30,701 nt of DNA, taken from positions 1-30,701 of the forward strand of contig JBBRTJ010000038.1 in assembly GCA_038244535.1 (NCBI GenBank), read 5' to 3'. Position numbers and translations under genes: made by a program. Positions 14,772 through 23,177 of this stretch are shown here, piece after piece. Within the stretch, counting starts at the first letter, position 1, and every line of letters starts with the position of its first letter. The notes below the pieces were generated by a model. The model saw nothing but the letters and a program-made list of their open reading frames with translations. It did no database searches and had not been told where the DNA came from. The DNA is from JBBRTJ01 sp038244535. Its GTDB lineage: Bacteria; Actinomycetota; Acidimicrobiia; Acidimicrobiales; Ilumatobacteraceae.

Positions 14772-16032
14772 ACGGCACGTCCTTGTCGACCCGGGGCTCG
14801 GTCGGGAGGCCAAGGACCCGCTCGCCGATGATGTTGCGCTGGATCTCGTCAGAGCCGCCGGCGATCTTGTAGCCCGGCGCGCCGAGCACGTGCTCGGCCC
14901 ACGCGAACGTCCCCCACTCGCCGGTATCGGCCACGAGCCGGGATCCGAGCACGAGGCTGATGGCATTGGAGACGCGCTCCATGTTGGCGGTCCACATGAG
15001 CTTGCCGAGCGAGCCTTCGGGCCCGGGCGTCTGCCCCGCCTTGAGCGCGGCGGCGGCGCGACGGTTGGTGAGCTGGGTGACCTTGTGCTGGATGTACAGG
15101 TCGGCCAGGACCTGGCGCACGAGCGGCTCGGCGGTGCGGCCGAAGTGGCTCGCCGCCGCGTGCACGGTGCGAAAGCCCCCGCCGACGTGGCCGCCGCCAC
15201 CCCCACCGGAGTGGTCGCGCTCGAAGCCGAGGCAGGTGAGCGCGACGCGCCAGCCGTCACCCACCGGGCCGAGGCGGAGGTCGTCGCCGATGCGCACGTC
15301 GGTGAGGAAGACCTCGTTGAAGTTGGCGCCACCACTCATCTGGCGGATGGGGCGGATCTCGACGCCAGGGGCCTGGAGCGGCACCATGAAGGCCGTCAGG
15401 CCCTTGTGCTTCGGCACGTCCCAGTCGTGTCGGGCGATGCACAGGCCCCAGTCGGCGAAGCGGGCCCCCGAGGTCCACACCTTCTGACCGTTGAGCACCC
15501 ACTCGTCGCCGTCGCGGGCGGCCCGGGTGGTGAGCGAGGCGAGGTCGGAACCGGCCGACGGCTCGGAGAACAGCTGGCAGCCGAGCTCGTCGGTGCGCAT
15601 CAGCGGCGTCATGAAGCGCTCGAGCTGCTCGGGGCTGCCGTAGTGGGCGACGGTGTTGGCGATGAGGCCGAGCGAGGTGGGGAAGAGCTCACCGGCGTTG
15701 GGCCGCTCGAAGCGGGACTCCTCGGTGTTGTAGGCCCGCGCGTAGCTGGTGGGAAGGCCGCGACCGCCCAGGGCGACGGGCCAGTTGATCATCGCGTAGC
15801 CGGCGTCGAACTTGCGCTGCTGCCAGCTCCGCGCCGCCTCGTAGCGGGCGGCCTCCTGCTCCTCGGTGAGGTTGAAGAAGACGGCGACGTTGTCGGAGCC
15901 GACGCCCCACTCGATCGCGACGTCCTCGGACTCGGGCTGCTCGTCGACGACGATCGCCTTGGCGTTGGCCTCGAGCCAGAGTCGGGCCTCCTTGCGGAAG
16001 ACCTCCAGGTCCGGGAGCTCGACGTCGGACAC
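14737..16032 (-). CDS. Acyl-CoA dehydrogenase
   Basis: 431 residues from GTG 16032 (VSDVELPDLEVFRKEARLWL), chosen because GGAGGAA lies just upstream; the longer open frame adds a proline-rich leader. Family signatures: QLFSEPSAGSDLASLTT, VLNGQKVWTSGARFADWG, FEVFLTDVRI-like FNEVFLTDVRIGDD, and the C-terminal KIAGGSDEIQRNIIGERVLGLP. A glycine run (SGGGGGGHVGGG) in the middle is an unusual loop. The N-terminus resembles the FadE17-like actinobacterial members used in branched or steroid substrates (weak inference). It is not in an operon with its convergent neighbour TauD. It is divergent from the Liv-type importer with a 214-base shared region. Confidence 0.93.
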   Translation of the reverse strand: MSDVELPDLEVFRKEARLWLEANAKAIVVDEQPESEDVAIEWGVGSDNVAVFFNLTEEQEAARYEAARSWQQRKFDAGYAMINWPVALGGRGLPTSYARAYNTEESRFERPNAGELFPTSLGLIANTVAHYGSPEQLERFMTPLMRTDELGCQLFSEPSAGSDLASLTTRAARDGDEWVLNGQKVWTSGARFADWGLCIARHDWDVPKHKGLTAFMVPLQAPGVEIRPIRQMSGGANFNEVFLTDVRIGDDLRLGPVGDGWRVALTCLGFERDHSGGGGGGHVGGGFRTVHAAASHFGRTAEPLVRQVLADLYIQHKVTQLTNRRAAAALKAGQTPGPEGSLGKLMWTANMERVSNAISLVLGSRLVADTGEWGTFAWAEHVLGAPGYKIAGGSDEIQRNIIGERVLGLPTEPRVDKDVPFNEAQRLARKG

Positions 16033-16092
16033 GGTTCCTCCAGAGGGCGGGTTGCGGGGTGCGGGTTCGGCGGCTGCGGGGTTGCCCGCCGG

Positions 16093-16116
16093 CATCGGTT
16101 GCCGATCGTACCGATG
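16093..16116. promoter_or_regulatory. Inverted repeat in the divergent dehydrogenase/importer region
   Basis: CATCGGT (16093-16099) and ACCGATG (16110-16116) are perfect 7-bp arms with a 10-base spacer. The site lies 61 bases upstream of the dehydrogenase start and about 35 bases before the proposed importer promoter. It is a candidate operator with no known partner. Confidence 0.35.
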
Positions 16117-16150
16117 GCTCCGCGGGGGGTCACAGTTGGGCCGAGGATCC

Positions 16151-16179
16151 TTGAATGCGAGGGTTCCCAGCGTTACGTT
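16151..16179 (+). promoter_or_regulatory. Candidate promoter of the Liv-type importer operon
   Basis: TTGAAT (16151-16156) and TACGTT (16174-16179) are separated by exactly 17 bases. They match the -35 core TTGA and the actinobacterial -10 pattern TANNNT. A start near 16186 would give a leader of about 60 bases. Confidence 0.4.
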
Positions 16180-16246
16180 TCGCCCGCGGCCCCGTTTGGG
16201 GTCCATCCATCATCGTGATCGATGCCGACCGAGGGGGGAGGCCAGT

Positions 16247-17008
16247 CTGACGCTCCTCACGGTCGACGACATCACGGTCCGCTTCGGTGGCATCACCGCC
16301 CTCGACGGTCTTTCGTTCGCCATCGAGCCAGGCCAGATCTGCGGTCTGATCGGCCCCAACGGGGCCGGCAAGACGACGTTGTTCAACGTGGTCAGCCGCA
16401 TCTACAACCCGACGGCGGGGCGCATCGCCTTCGACGGGCGAGACATCACCGGGGCGCGGGCGCACGACATCTCCCGACTCGGCATCCTGCGCACGTTTCA
16501 GAACCTGGCGCTGTGGCCCGCCCTCACGGTGCTCGAGAACGTGATGATGGGAGCGTTCACCAAGCACCGTGGAGGGTTCGTGCGCTCGGCCCTGCGGCTC
16601 GGCACCCGGCCCGAGGAGCGAGCCACCGCCATCCACGCCTACGAGGCGCTGGCTTCGCTCGACTTGTCGCACCTCGCGTTTCGGCGCGCCGCCGGGCTGC
16701 CGTTCGGCACGCTCAAGCGGATCGAGCTGGCGCGCGCGCTGGCCGGTGAGCCTCGGCTGCTCATGCTCGACGAACCCGCCAGCGGCCTGACCCACAGCGA
16801 GGTGACCGAGCTGGCCGAGCTCATCACTCGCTTGCGAGACGAGCACCACCTCACCGTGCTCCTCGTCGAGCACCACATGGCGATGGTCATGAGCATCTCG
16901 GACAACGTGGTCGTGCTCGACTTCGGCCGCAAGATCGCCGAGGGCACGCCGGCCCAGGTCAGCCACGACCCCCGGGTGATCGAGGCGTACCTCGGGGGTG
17001 CGCCATGA
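16247..17008 (+). CDS. livG: Branched-chain amino acid-type ABC transporter ATP-binding protein (LivG-like)
   Basis: 253 residues. Walker A GPNGAGKT (36-43), a degenerate signature LPFGTLKRIELARAL, Walker B LLMLDEP with D175/E176, and LLVEHHMAMVMSISD before the H-loop region are typical of LivG. The likely start is CTG 16247: GGAGG lies at 16237-16241 with 5-base spacing, and the following TLLTVDDITVRFGG aligns with the usual M-T-L-L start of the family. No in-frame ATG, GTG or TTG lies nearby upstream. It powers import together with LivF and the two permeases. The stop overlaps livF by 4 bases. Liv-type systems also carry urea, amides and aromatic acids, so the substrate is open. Confidence 0.92.
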   Translation: MTLLTVDDITVRFGGITALDGLSFAIEPGQICGLIGPNGAGKTTLFNVVSRIYNPTAGRIAFDGRDITGARAHDISRLGILRTFQNLALWPALTVLENVMMGAFTKHRGGFVRSALRLGTRPEERATAIHAYEALASLDLSHLAFRRAAGLPFGTLKRIELARALAGEPRLLMLDEPASGLTHSEVTELAELITRLRDEHHLTVLLVEHHMAMVMSISDNVVVLDFGRKIAEGTPAQVSHDPRVIEAYLGGAP

Positions 17009-17721
17009 CCACCGCTGCACTGCTGCGCGTGGCGGGCCTCCACGCTTCCTACGGTCCGATCCAGGTCCTGCACGGCATCGACCTCGAGGTGCACGCCGGC
17101 GAGGTCGTCGTGGTGCTCGGGGCCAACGGCGCCGGCAAGACCACCACCTTGCGGGCCGTGTGCCACATGGTCGCCACCAAGGGCGTGGTCGAGCTCGAAG
17201 GCCACTCGATCGCCGGCACCAGCACCACTGACATCGCCCGCCTCGGTGTCGCCCACGTGCCCCAGGGGCGCGGCACGTTCATCGACCTGTCGGTCGAGGA
17301 GAACCTGATCGTCGGGGCCTTCGCCCGCAAGGACAAGGACATCCAGGCCGACGTGGCCTCCTGGTACGAGGTGTTCCCCCGCCTTGCCGAGCGCCGCCTG
17401 CAGCAGGCCGGCAGCCTCAGCGGGGGCGAGCAGCAGATGCTGGCGGTGGCCCGAGCGATGATGAGCCGCCCGAAGCTGCTGCTGCTCGACGAGCCGTCGC
17501 TCGGCCTCGCCCCGATGATCGTCGCCGACCTGTTCGAGCGGCTCGGCCGGCTCAACCGCGAGCAGGGCATGACCATGCTCGTGGTCGAGCAGAACGCCAA
17601 CCTGGCCTTCGACATCGCTTCGCGCGCCTACGTGCTCGAAGCAGGCGAGGTCGCGCTGTCCGGCCGGTCCGACGAGCTCCGCCACGACGACGCCATCCGG
17701 CGCGCCTACCTCGGGTACTGA
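17005..17721 (+). CDS. livF: Branched-chain amino acid-type ABC transporter ATP-binding protein (LivF-like)
   Basis: 238 residues, the standard LivF length. Walker A GANGAGKT (39-46), HVPQGRGTFIDLSVEENL (about 85-102, the Q-loop region), signature LSGGEQQ (139-145), and Walker B LLLLDEPSLGLAP (159-171) are all intact, followed by LVVEQNANLAFDIASRAYVLE. It is the second ATPase of the importer, and it pairs with LivG beneath the permeases LivH and LivM. ATG 17005 overlaps the livG stop as ATGA; livH begins 12 bases after its stop. Nothing is unusual in the sequence. Confidence 0.94.
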   Translation: MTTAALLRVAGLHASYGPIQVLHGIDLEVHAGEVVVVLGANGAGKTTTLRAVCHMVATKGVVELEGHSIAGTSTTDIARLGVAHVPQGRGTFIDLSVEENLIVGAFARKDKDIQADVASWYEVFPRLAERRLQQAGSLSGGEQQMLAVARAMMSRPKLLLLDEPSLGLAPMIVADLFERLGRLNREQGMTMLVVEQNANLAFDIASRAYVLEAGEVALSGRSDELRHDDAIRRAYLGY

Positions 17722-17733
17722 GAGGAGCTCGCG

Positions 17734-18774
17734 ATGCCCACCAACCTGAGTGACGAGATCAGCACCACCATCAGCGCGTCGGCCGTGCTCAAGGGCCTGC
17801 GCAAGAGCAAGTACACGATCTGGGCCCTGTTCGGCGTGGTCATCGCGCTGTTCTCCCTCTACGCGATCGTGACCGACGGGTTCGAGCTGTTCTTCACCCG
17901 GCTGTACGACGGTCTGACCAACGGCTTCATCTACAGCGCCATGGCCATCGCGCTGGTGCTGATCTACAAGGCCACCGGGGTCATCAACTTCGCCCAGGGG
18001 TCGATGGCGATGCTCGGCACGTTCGTGGCCTACGTCTTGATCGTCGAGCAGGGCGTGCCCACGCTGCTCGGGATCCTCATCGCCATGGCGCTGTCGGCCC
18101 TGTTCGGGGCGGGCATCGAGCGGGTGCTGATCCGCCCGTTCGACCCGACCAACCACTTGCCCATCACGATCATCACGCTGGGGTTGTTCCTCGGCATCAA
18201 CGCCTTCGCCGGCCTCATCTGGCTGTATGACCCCCGAGCGTTCCCCACGCCGTTCCCCAGCGGGGCCGACGACTACTTCGAGCTCTTCGGCGCCCGGTTG
18301 CGCTACGACCGCCTCGGCATCTGGATCATGGTCGGGCTGATGTTCGTACTGCTCACGTTGCTGCTGCGCAAGACCAAGGCGGGCCTCGCCTTCCGGTCGG
18401 TGTCGTCCAGCATCGAGTCGAGCCGCCTGGTGGGCATCAACGTCGGGCGGACCTTGCAGTTCGGGTGGGCGTTGGCCGCCGCCGTGGGGACGCTGGCGGG
18501 CTGCCTCATCGCCAACACGACGCTGCTCGAACCGAACTTCATGAACCGCGTCCTGATCTTTTCGTTCGCGGCGGCCACGCTCGGCGGCCTCGACTCGATC
18601 GGTGGCGCGGTGGTCGGCGGGCTGATCGTCGCCCTGGTCGAGACGATGGCCGGCGGCTACATCGACGTCATCGGAAGCGAGCTGGCTGCCACCACCGCAC
18701 TCGCGGTCATCGTCGTGGTGCTGGTCGTACGCCCCAACGGCCTCTACGGCTCCAAGCGGATCGAGCGGGTCTAG
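17734..18774 (+). CDS. livH: Branched-chain amino acid-type ABC transporter permease (LivH-like)
   Basis: 346 residues, longer than the roughly 300 of E. coli LivH because of an N-terminal cytoplasmic stretch (about 1-27, NLSDEISTTISASAVLKGLRK) and an extra first helix. The family motif ATGVINFAQGSMAMLGTF appears near 75-92. ATLGGLDSIGGAVVGGLIVALVET, the permease loop that contacts the ATPase, lies in the C-terminal half. About eight to nine hydrophobic segments are visible. ATG 17734 has GAGAGGAG just upstream. livM starts 2 bases after its stop. Confidence 0.92.
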   Translation: MPTNLSDEISTTISASAVLKGLRKSKYTIWALFGVVIALFSLYAIVTDGFELFFTRLYDGLTNGFIYSAMAIALVLIYKATGVINFAQGSMAMLGTFVAYVLIVEQGVPTLLGILIAMALSALFGAGIERVLIRPFDPTNHLPITIITLGLFLGINAFAGLIWLYDPRAFPTPFPSGADDYFELFGARLRYDRLGIWIMVGLMFVLLTLLLRKTKAGLAFRSVSSSIESSRLVGINVGRTLQFGWALAAAVGTLAGCLIANTTLLEPNFMNRVLIFSFAAATLGGLDSIGGAVVGGLIVALVETMAGGYIDVIGSELAATTALAVIVVVLVVRPNGLYGSKRIERV

Positions 18775-18776
18775 CG

Positions 18777-19934
18777 GTGGCCCTCGTCACCCTCACCGAG
18801 CGCACGGTCGCCCACCGCGTGTACCAGGTCGCGGCCTGGGCCCTGTTCACCATCGTCGTGCTGTCGATCCCGAGCTACGCCGGGCTTGATGCCGAGATCG
18901 GACGGTGGTCCGACGTCATCTGCTACGCCGTGGCCATCCTCGGCCTCAACCTCGTGACCGGGTACTCGGGGCAGATCTCGCTCGGCCACAGCGCCTTCGT
19001 CGGCATCGGCGCATACGTCACGATCATCTTGGTGGGCGACCACGACTGGTCGTACTTCACGGCCATCGTCGCCGGGGCCGTCATCGCCTTCGGTGTCGGC
19101 TTGCTCATCGGTCTGCCCGCCCTGCGCATCCGCGGGCTCTACCTCGCGGTGGTGACGTTGTCGGTGGCAGTGGTGTTCCCGCAGCTCGTCCAGAAGTTCG
19201 AGAGCATCACCGGCGGCGACAACGGCAAGAAGGCCGCCGCCGAGCTGCTGCCCCCCTCGTGGACGGGTCTCGACTCCCGCAACCGCAACGACATCGCTGC
19301 GTACAAGTACTACCTGCTGATCGGCGTGGCCGGGATCATGTTCCTGCTGGTGCGCAACCTGATCCGCAGCCGGCCCGGCCGGGCCATCGTGGCCATCCGA
19401 GACAACCAGACCAGCGCCGCGGTGAGCGGCGTCGACCTGCGCCTCTACAAGACGCTCACGTTCGGGGTGAGCGCGGCGGTGGGTGCCATCGCGGGCGGCA
19501 TGTTCGTGATGCGCGAGCCGTTCATCGCCCCCAGCCAGTTCGGCCTCGACCTCGCCATCTTCCTCGTCGTCGGCCTCGTGCTCGGTGGGGTGGCCACCCT
19601 CCCAGGCGCCATCCCGGGAGCGATCATCTTGGTCTTCGCCCGCAAGTTGACCACCGACCACACCGACATCATCCCGTGGCTCGACGGTCGCCCCGGGGCG
19701 GGAGCGATCGCCGACGTGCTGTTCGGGGTCGGGCTGATCGTGTTCGTGTTCGTCCTGCCCGGCGGCGTCATCGACGGCTTCCGACGGTTGCGCGGCCTCA
19801 TCGTGCGCGTCGTGCCCAACCCCGCGTGGTTGCCGGCCGCGGCCGCGGCCGCGGCCGCGGCTTCGACCCAAGCCGTGGGGTCCGTCGAGCCCGTCACCGT
19901 CACGTCAACCACCGTGCCCGCCGAGGGCACCTGA
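18777..19934 (+). CDS. livM: Branched-chain amino acid-type ABC transporter permease (LivM-like)
   Basis: 385 residues from GTG 18777, immediately after the livH stop; a longer open frame inside livH is not needed. The LivM motif GYSGQISLGHSAFVGIGAY is at 62-80, and ALRIRGLYLAVVTL and GRAIVAIRDNQTSAAVSGVDL (EAA-like coupling loop) follow. The C-terminal tail after the last helix is unusual: an alanine run encoded by GGCCGC repeats, then a Ser/Thr/Val-rich end. It forms the second half of the membrane channel with LivH. The receptor gene follows 55 bases downstream. Confidence 0.92.
   Translation: MALVTLTERTVAHRVYQVAAWALFTIVVLSIPSYAGLDAEIGRWSDVICYAVAILGLNLVTGYSGQISLGHSAFVGIGAYVTIILVGDHDWSYFTAIVAGAVIAFGVGLLIGLPALRIRGLYLAVVTLSVAVVFPQLVQKFESITGGDNGKKAAAELLPPSWTGLDSRNRNDIAAYKYYLLIGVAGIMFLLVRNLIRSRPGRAIVAIRDNQTSAAVSGVDLRLYKTLTFGVSAAVGAIAGGMFVMREPFIAPSQFGLDLAIFLVVGLVLGGVATLPGAIPGAIILVFARKLTTDHTDIIPWLDGRPGAGAIADVLFGVGLIVFVFVLPGGVIDGFRRLRGLIVRVVPNPAWLPAAAAAAAAASTQAVGSVEPVTVTSTTVPAEGT
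19835..19860. repeat. GGCCGC hexanucleotide repeat in livM
   Basis: Four perfect GGCCGC units plus GG, encoding an alanine run near the C-terminus of LivM. Slippage by whole units would keep the reading frame and change only the length of the alanine run. Confidence 0.9.
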
Positions 19935-19989
19935 CCAGCAGCGCAGAACGGTCCGATCCGGGACCTCGACCACAGCAGGGGGAGAGCAC

Positions 19990-21501
19990 ATGCGACGTAC
20001 CACTGTCATCAAGGCTTCAGGCCTCATCGTCACCTTGGGCATCATCGGGGCTGCCTGTGGAGGCAGCAGCGACAGCGGGTCCAAGGCGACCACGACCACC
20101 GCAAAGCCGGCGGGCACCACCGCCGCGCCGGGCACGACCGCAGCGCCGGCGGCCAAGTACGGCCAGGACGCCACGAACAAGAACCTCTACAAGGGCCCCG
20201 GCAACTTCGAGATCGACCTGTCGAAGTGCCCGTCGGACTACAACCCGGCGCAGGGGATCACCGCGACCGAGATCAACCTGTTCGGCAGCCTGCCCAAGTC
20301 TGGCCCGCTGGCCGGGTTCGGCCTGCTGGCCGACGGCATGCAGAGCTACTTCAACTACGTCAACGACAACGGGGGCGTCGGCGGGGCCAAGATCAAGTTC
20401 GAGGCCAAGGACGACAAGTACGACCCGAAGCTGACCAAGACCAACGCCACCGAGGCCATCCAGGCCAAGAAGTACGCGGCGGGGGTGACGATCCTGGGCA
20501 CGCCGAACAACCTCGGCATCTGGGACGACATGAACAAGGAGTGCATGCCTGAGCTGCTGAACGGCACGGGCGCCGCCCAGTGGGGCGACGTGAAGGCCCA
20601 TCCGTGGACCTCGGGCATGCAGATCGACTACTTCACCGAGGCCAGCCTCTGGATCGAGTGGCTGAAGACCAAGTTCCCGAGCGGTGCCAAGATCGCCGAG
20701 CTCACCTACAACAACGACTTCGGCAAGAGCTACGCCAAGGGTGTGAAGAACGCCGTCAAGGGCACCGGCTTCACGGTTGCGGGCTCACAGCTGCACGAGG
20801 CCACCGCACCCAACGTGACGAACCAGATCACGACGCTCGCGGCCACCGGAGCCGATGTGCTCCTGATCGAGACGACCGGGGTGTTCTGCACCCAGGCCAT
20901 GGCCGAGATCGAAAAGGGTGCCTGGAAGCCGACGGTGGTCATGTCGGCCACGTGCGGCTCGCTCGGGCAGTTCTTCAAGCCCCTGATCGACCAGGGTCTG
21001 ACGGGCAAGGGCACCAACATCATCCAGACCTTCAAGGACGTGAACGACCCGGCCTACGTCGATGACGGCTTCGTCAAGCTGTTCAAGGAGACAGCCACCA
21101 AGCAGGGCCTGGACCCGAAGCAGAGCACGTATGCCACGGGCTGGATCTTTGCCTGGTACATGAACAAGATCCTGCAGGACGCCGCCGCGCTCAACGGCGG
21201 GCTCAACCGGGCGAACATCATGATCGCCGCGCGGTCACTGCAGGCCAAGGCCGGCAACTCGGGGGCCGACTGCTACCTGCCCAAGGGCGGCGCCGACTGC
21301 GCCATGCCGTTCCTGTTGAACGGCCTCACCGGCAACATGTCGGGCTTCGACGACGCCTACCTGACCGAGGGTGGCCAGATGGCCGAGTACACGGTGACTG
21401 ACCCCAAGGCCCTCGGCAGCTTCAAGAAGGTCGGCGAGCTGCTCAACCTCGAAGGCAAGCTGAAGAACTACGACACGGTCATCGCTGCCGGCAACGGCTG
21501 A
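19990..21501 (+). CDS. Liv-type ABC transporter substrate-binding lipoprotein
   Basis: 503 residues, larger than typical LivJ/LivK. A lipoprotein signal ends at C23 (LGIIGAAC). It is followed by a Thr/Ala/Pro/Ser linker to about residue 55 that would hold the domain off the membrane. The binding domain begins with TATEINLFGSLPKSGPLAGFG, the periplasmic-binding type I pattern, and continues with INYVNDNGGVGGAKIKFEAKDDKYDP-like text (FNYVNDNGG then KIKFEAKDD). Extra cysteines near 78, 182, 300, 315, 427 and 434 could form disulfides. ATG 19990 has GGGGGAG upstream. It is the last gene of the importer operon and is followed by a strong terminator. Its ligand is not readable from sequence; the adjacent catabolic cluster suggests an organic acid. 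Confidence 0.92.
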   Translation: MRRTTVIKASGLIVTLGIIGAACGGSSDSGSKATTTTAKPAGTTAAPGTTAAPAAKYGQDATNKNLYKGPGNFEIDLSKCPSDYNPAQGITATEINLFGSLPKSGPLAGFGLLADGMQSYFNYVNDNGGVGGAKIKFEAKDDKYDPKLTKTNATEAIQAKKYAAGVTILGTPNNLGIWDDMNKECMPELLNGTGAAQWGDVKAHPWTSGMQIDYFTEASLWIEWLKTKFPSGAKIAELTYNNDFGKSYAKGVKNAVKGTGFTVAGSQLHEATAPNVTNQITTLAATGADVLLIETTGVFCTQAMAEIEKGAWKPTVVMSATCGSLGQFFKPLIDQGLTGKGTNIIQTFKDVNDPAYVDDGFVKLFKETATKQGLDPKQSTYATGWIFAWYMNKILQDAAALNGGLNRANIMIAARSLQAKAGNSGADCYLPKGGADCAMPFLLNGLTGNMSGFDDAYLTEGGQMAEYTVTDPKALGSFKKVGELLNLEGKLKNYDTVIAAGNG

Positions 21502-21527
21502 GCCAACCGCGCCGCGTCACCACGCAT

Positions 21528-21566
21528 CAGGAGGGGCCGGTGGGTGACCACCGGCCCCTCCTGTTT
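21528..21566 (+). terminator. Strong intrinsic terminator of the importer operon
   Basis: A perfect 16-bp stem, CAGGAGGGGCCGGTGG (21528-21543) with its exact complement at 21548-21563, closes a GTGA tetraloop and is followed by TTT. It begins 27 bases after the receptor gene stop and separates the importer from the acyl-CoA synthetase gene. Confidence 0.9.
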
Positions 21567-21588
21567 GGCCGGTTCGAGTGGGCTGTGC

Positions 21589-21613
21589 TTGCATGACGCG
21601 CCGTTGCATGACG
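21589..21613 (+). promoter_or_regulatory. Direct repeat upstream of acyl-CoA synthetase gene
   Basis: TTGCATGACG occurs at 21589-21598 and again at 21604-21613, 15 bases apart, ending 16 bases before the start codon at 21630. It may be an activator or repressor site; it also abuts the Shine-Dalgarno GGGGAGG at 21617-21623. Confidence 0.4.
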
Positions 21614-21629
21614 TTCGGGGAGGCAGCAC

Positions 21630-23174
21630 ATGGCGCTGATGGCACGGGAGCGAGCAGCCGAACGGCCCGACGAGGTTGCGCTGCGCGACGACCTGGTGGC
21701 GATGCGCTGGAGCGAGGTCGACGACGCGCTCAACCGTGTCGCCAACGGCCTGCACGCCCTCGACCTCGGCCCGAAGCGGCGTGTCGCGGTGTTCGCCGAG
21801 AACTCGACCGAGACGCTGCTGGCCCACCTTGGGGGGCTGCTGGCCGGCGTGTCGACCGTGCCGGTCAACTTCCACCTGCGCGCCGACGAGGTCGCGTTCA
21901 TCCTGAGCGACAGCGGTGCCACCGTGGTGTTCGTCGGGCCCGGCACGCAGGCCGTCGGCCTCGAGGCGGCGGCCCAATCGGGCATCGCCACCGTCATTGG
22001 TTGGCGCACCACCGATGCTCCTGGTCTCACGCACTGGGAGCAGTGGTTGGCCGAGGCCTCGCCCGCCGAGCCGCCCACCGACGTCGCTCCGCTACCCAAC
22101 CTCATGTACACCTCGGGCACCACGGGCCAGCCCAAGGGCGTCGACCTCCCGCCGACGATGTTCGCCGGGGGCGGCACGATCGTCGAGCACGTCGAGGCGC
22201 TCAGCAAGAACCGCTTCGCCACCATGGGCACGCACCTCGTGGTCGGGCCGATGTACCACACGGGTCCGCTGTCCGGCTTCCGGCTGCTGGCCGCCGGCAT
22301 CCCCGTCGTGGTCATGAACCGCTTCGAGCCCGAGGCCGTGCTCAAGGCCATCGACGCCTACCGCACCGAGTCCACGGTCATGGTGCCCACCCACTTCGCC
22401 CGGCTGCTCTCGCTGCCCGACGAGGTGAAGGCCCGCTACGACGTGTCGTCGATGAAGCTCATCGCCCACACCGGAGCGGCCTGCCCCGTCGACGTGAAGC
22501 GGCGCATGATCGAGTGGTTCGGGCCGGTCTTCTCCGATGCCTACGGCGCCACCGAGGTCGGCACCGTGTGTGGCATCTCGAGCGAGGAGTGGATGACCCA
22601 TCCCGGCTCCGTCGGCCGCTCGATCCCGCCGTTCAGCGGCCTGGTCGTCGACGACGACGGCAACGAGGTGCCAGCGGGCACCGAGGGGCGCCTGTTCTTC
22701 GAAGATGCCACCGGGCGGGGGATCATCTATCCCAACGACCCCGACAAGACGGCCGCCGCGCACCTGCGTCCGGGCGTGTTCACGCTCGGTGAGATCGGCT
22801 ACATCGACGCCGACGGCTACGTGTACATCACCGATCGCTTCAGCGACATGATCGTGTCAGGTGGCGTCAACATCTACCCGGCCGAGGCCGAGCAGGTGCT
22901 CTTCGAGCACCCCAAGGTGGCCGACGTCGCCGTGATCGGCGTGCCCAACACCGAGATGGGCGAGGAGGTGCGGGCGCTCGTGGTGCCCACCGATCCCGCC
23001 GATCCGCCGACCGAGGCCGAGCTCATCGCCCTGTGCCGGGCCACCCTGGCGGGTTACAAGTGCCCTCGAACGGTCGAGATCGTCGACGACGTGGGCCGCA
23101 ACGCAATGGGCAAGATCAACAAGCGCCAGCTCCGTGCCCCGTACTGGGCCGGCGGCCGCACGATCGGAGGCTGA
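21630..23174 (+). CDS. AMP-dependent acyl-CoA synthetase
   Basis: 514 residues of the ANL superfamily. The P-loop-like MYTSGTTGQPKG is at about 159-170, YGATE at 305-309, GEIGYIDADGYVYITDR in the hinge region with the catalytic aspartate, and the C-terminal lysine K495 in MGKINKRQL. It activates a carboxylic acid to its CoA thioester via an acyl-adenylate. The flanking crotonases, P450 and thiolase-like protein suggest it starts a degradation pathway. ATG 21630 has GGGGAGG with 6-base spacing. The next gene begins 3 bases after its stop, so they form an operon. The substrate chain is not predictable; a steroid or other bulky acid is possible. Confidence 0.93.
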   Translation: MALMARERAAERPDEVALRDDLVAMRWSEVDDALNRVANGLHALDLGPKRRVAVFAENSTETLLAHLGGLLAGVSTVPVNFHLRADEVAFILSDSGATVVFVGPGTQAVGLEAAAQSGIATVIGWRTTDAPGLTHWEQWLAEASPAEPPTDVAPLPNLMYTSGTTGQPKGVDLPPTMFAGGGTIVEHVEALSKNRFATMGTHLVVGPMYHTGPLSGFRLLAAGIPVVVMNRFEPEAVLKAIDAYRTESTVMVPTHFARLLSLPDEVKARYDVSSMKLIAHTGAACPVDVKRRMIEWFGPVFSDAYGATEVGTVCGISSEEWMTHPGSVGRSIPPFSGLVVDDDGNEVPAGTEGRLFFEDATGRGIIYPNDPDKTAAAHLRPGVFTLGEIGYIDADGYVYITDRFSDMIVSGGVNIYPAEAEQVLFEHPKVADVAVIGVPNTEMGEEVRALVVPTDPADPPTEAELIALCRATLAGYKCPRTVEIVDDVGRNAMGKINKRQLRAPYWAGGRTIGG

Positions 23175-23177
23175 GCC

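Noticed and set aside
14716..16218. Plus-strand 500-codon open frame opposite the second acyl-CoA dehydrogenase
   Set aside because: It has no domain signatures and is antisense to a gene with clear acyl-CoA dehydrogenase motifs.
15866..16246. N-terminal extension of the LivG frame
   Set aside because: It would overlap the divergent dehydrogenase gene and its control region; the LivG fold begins at the CTG.
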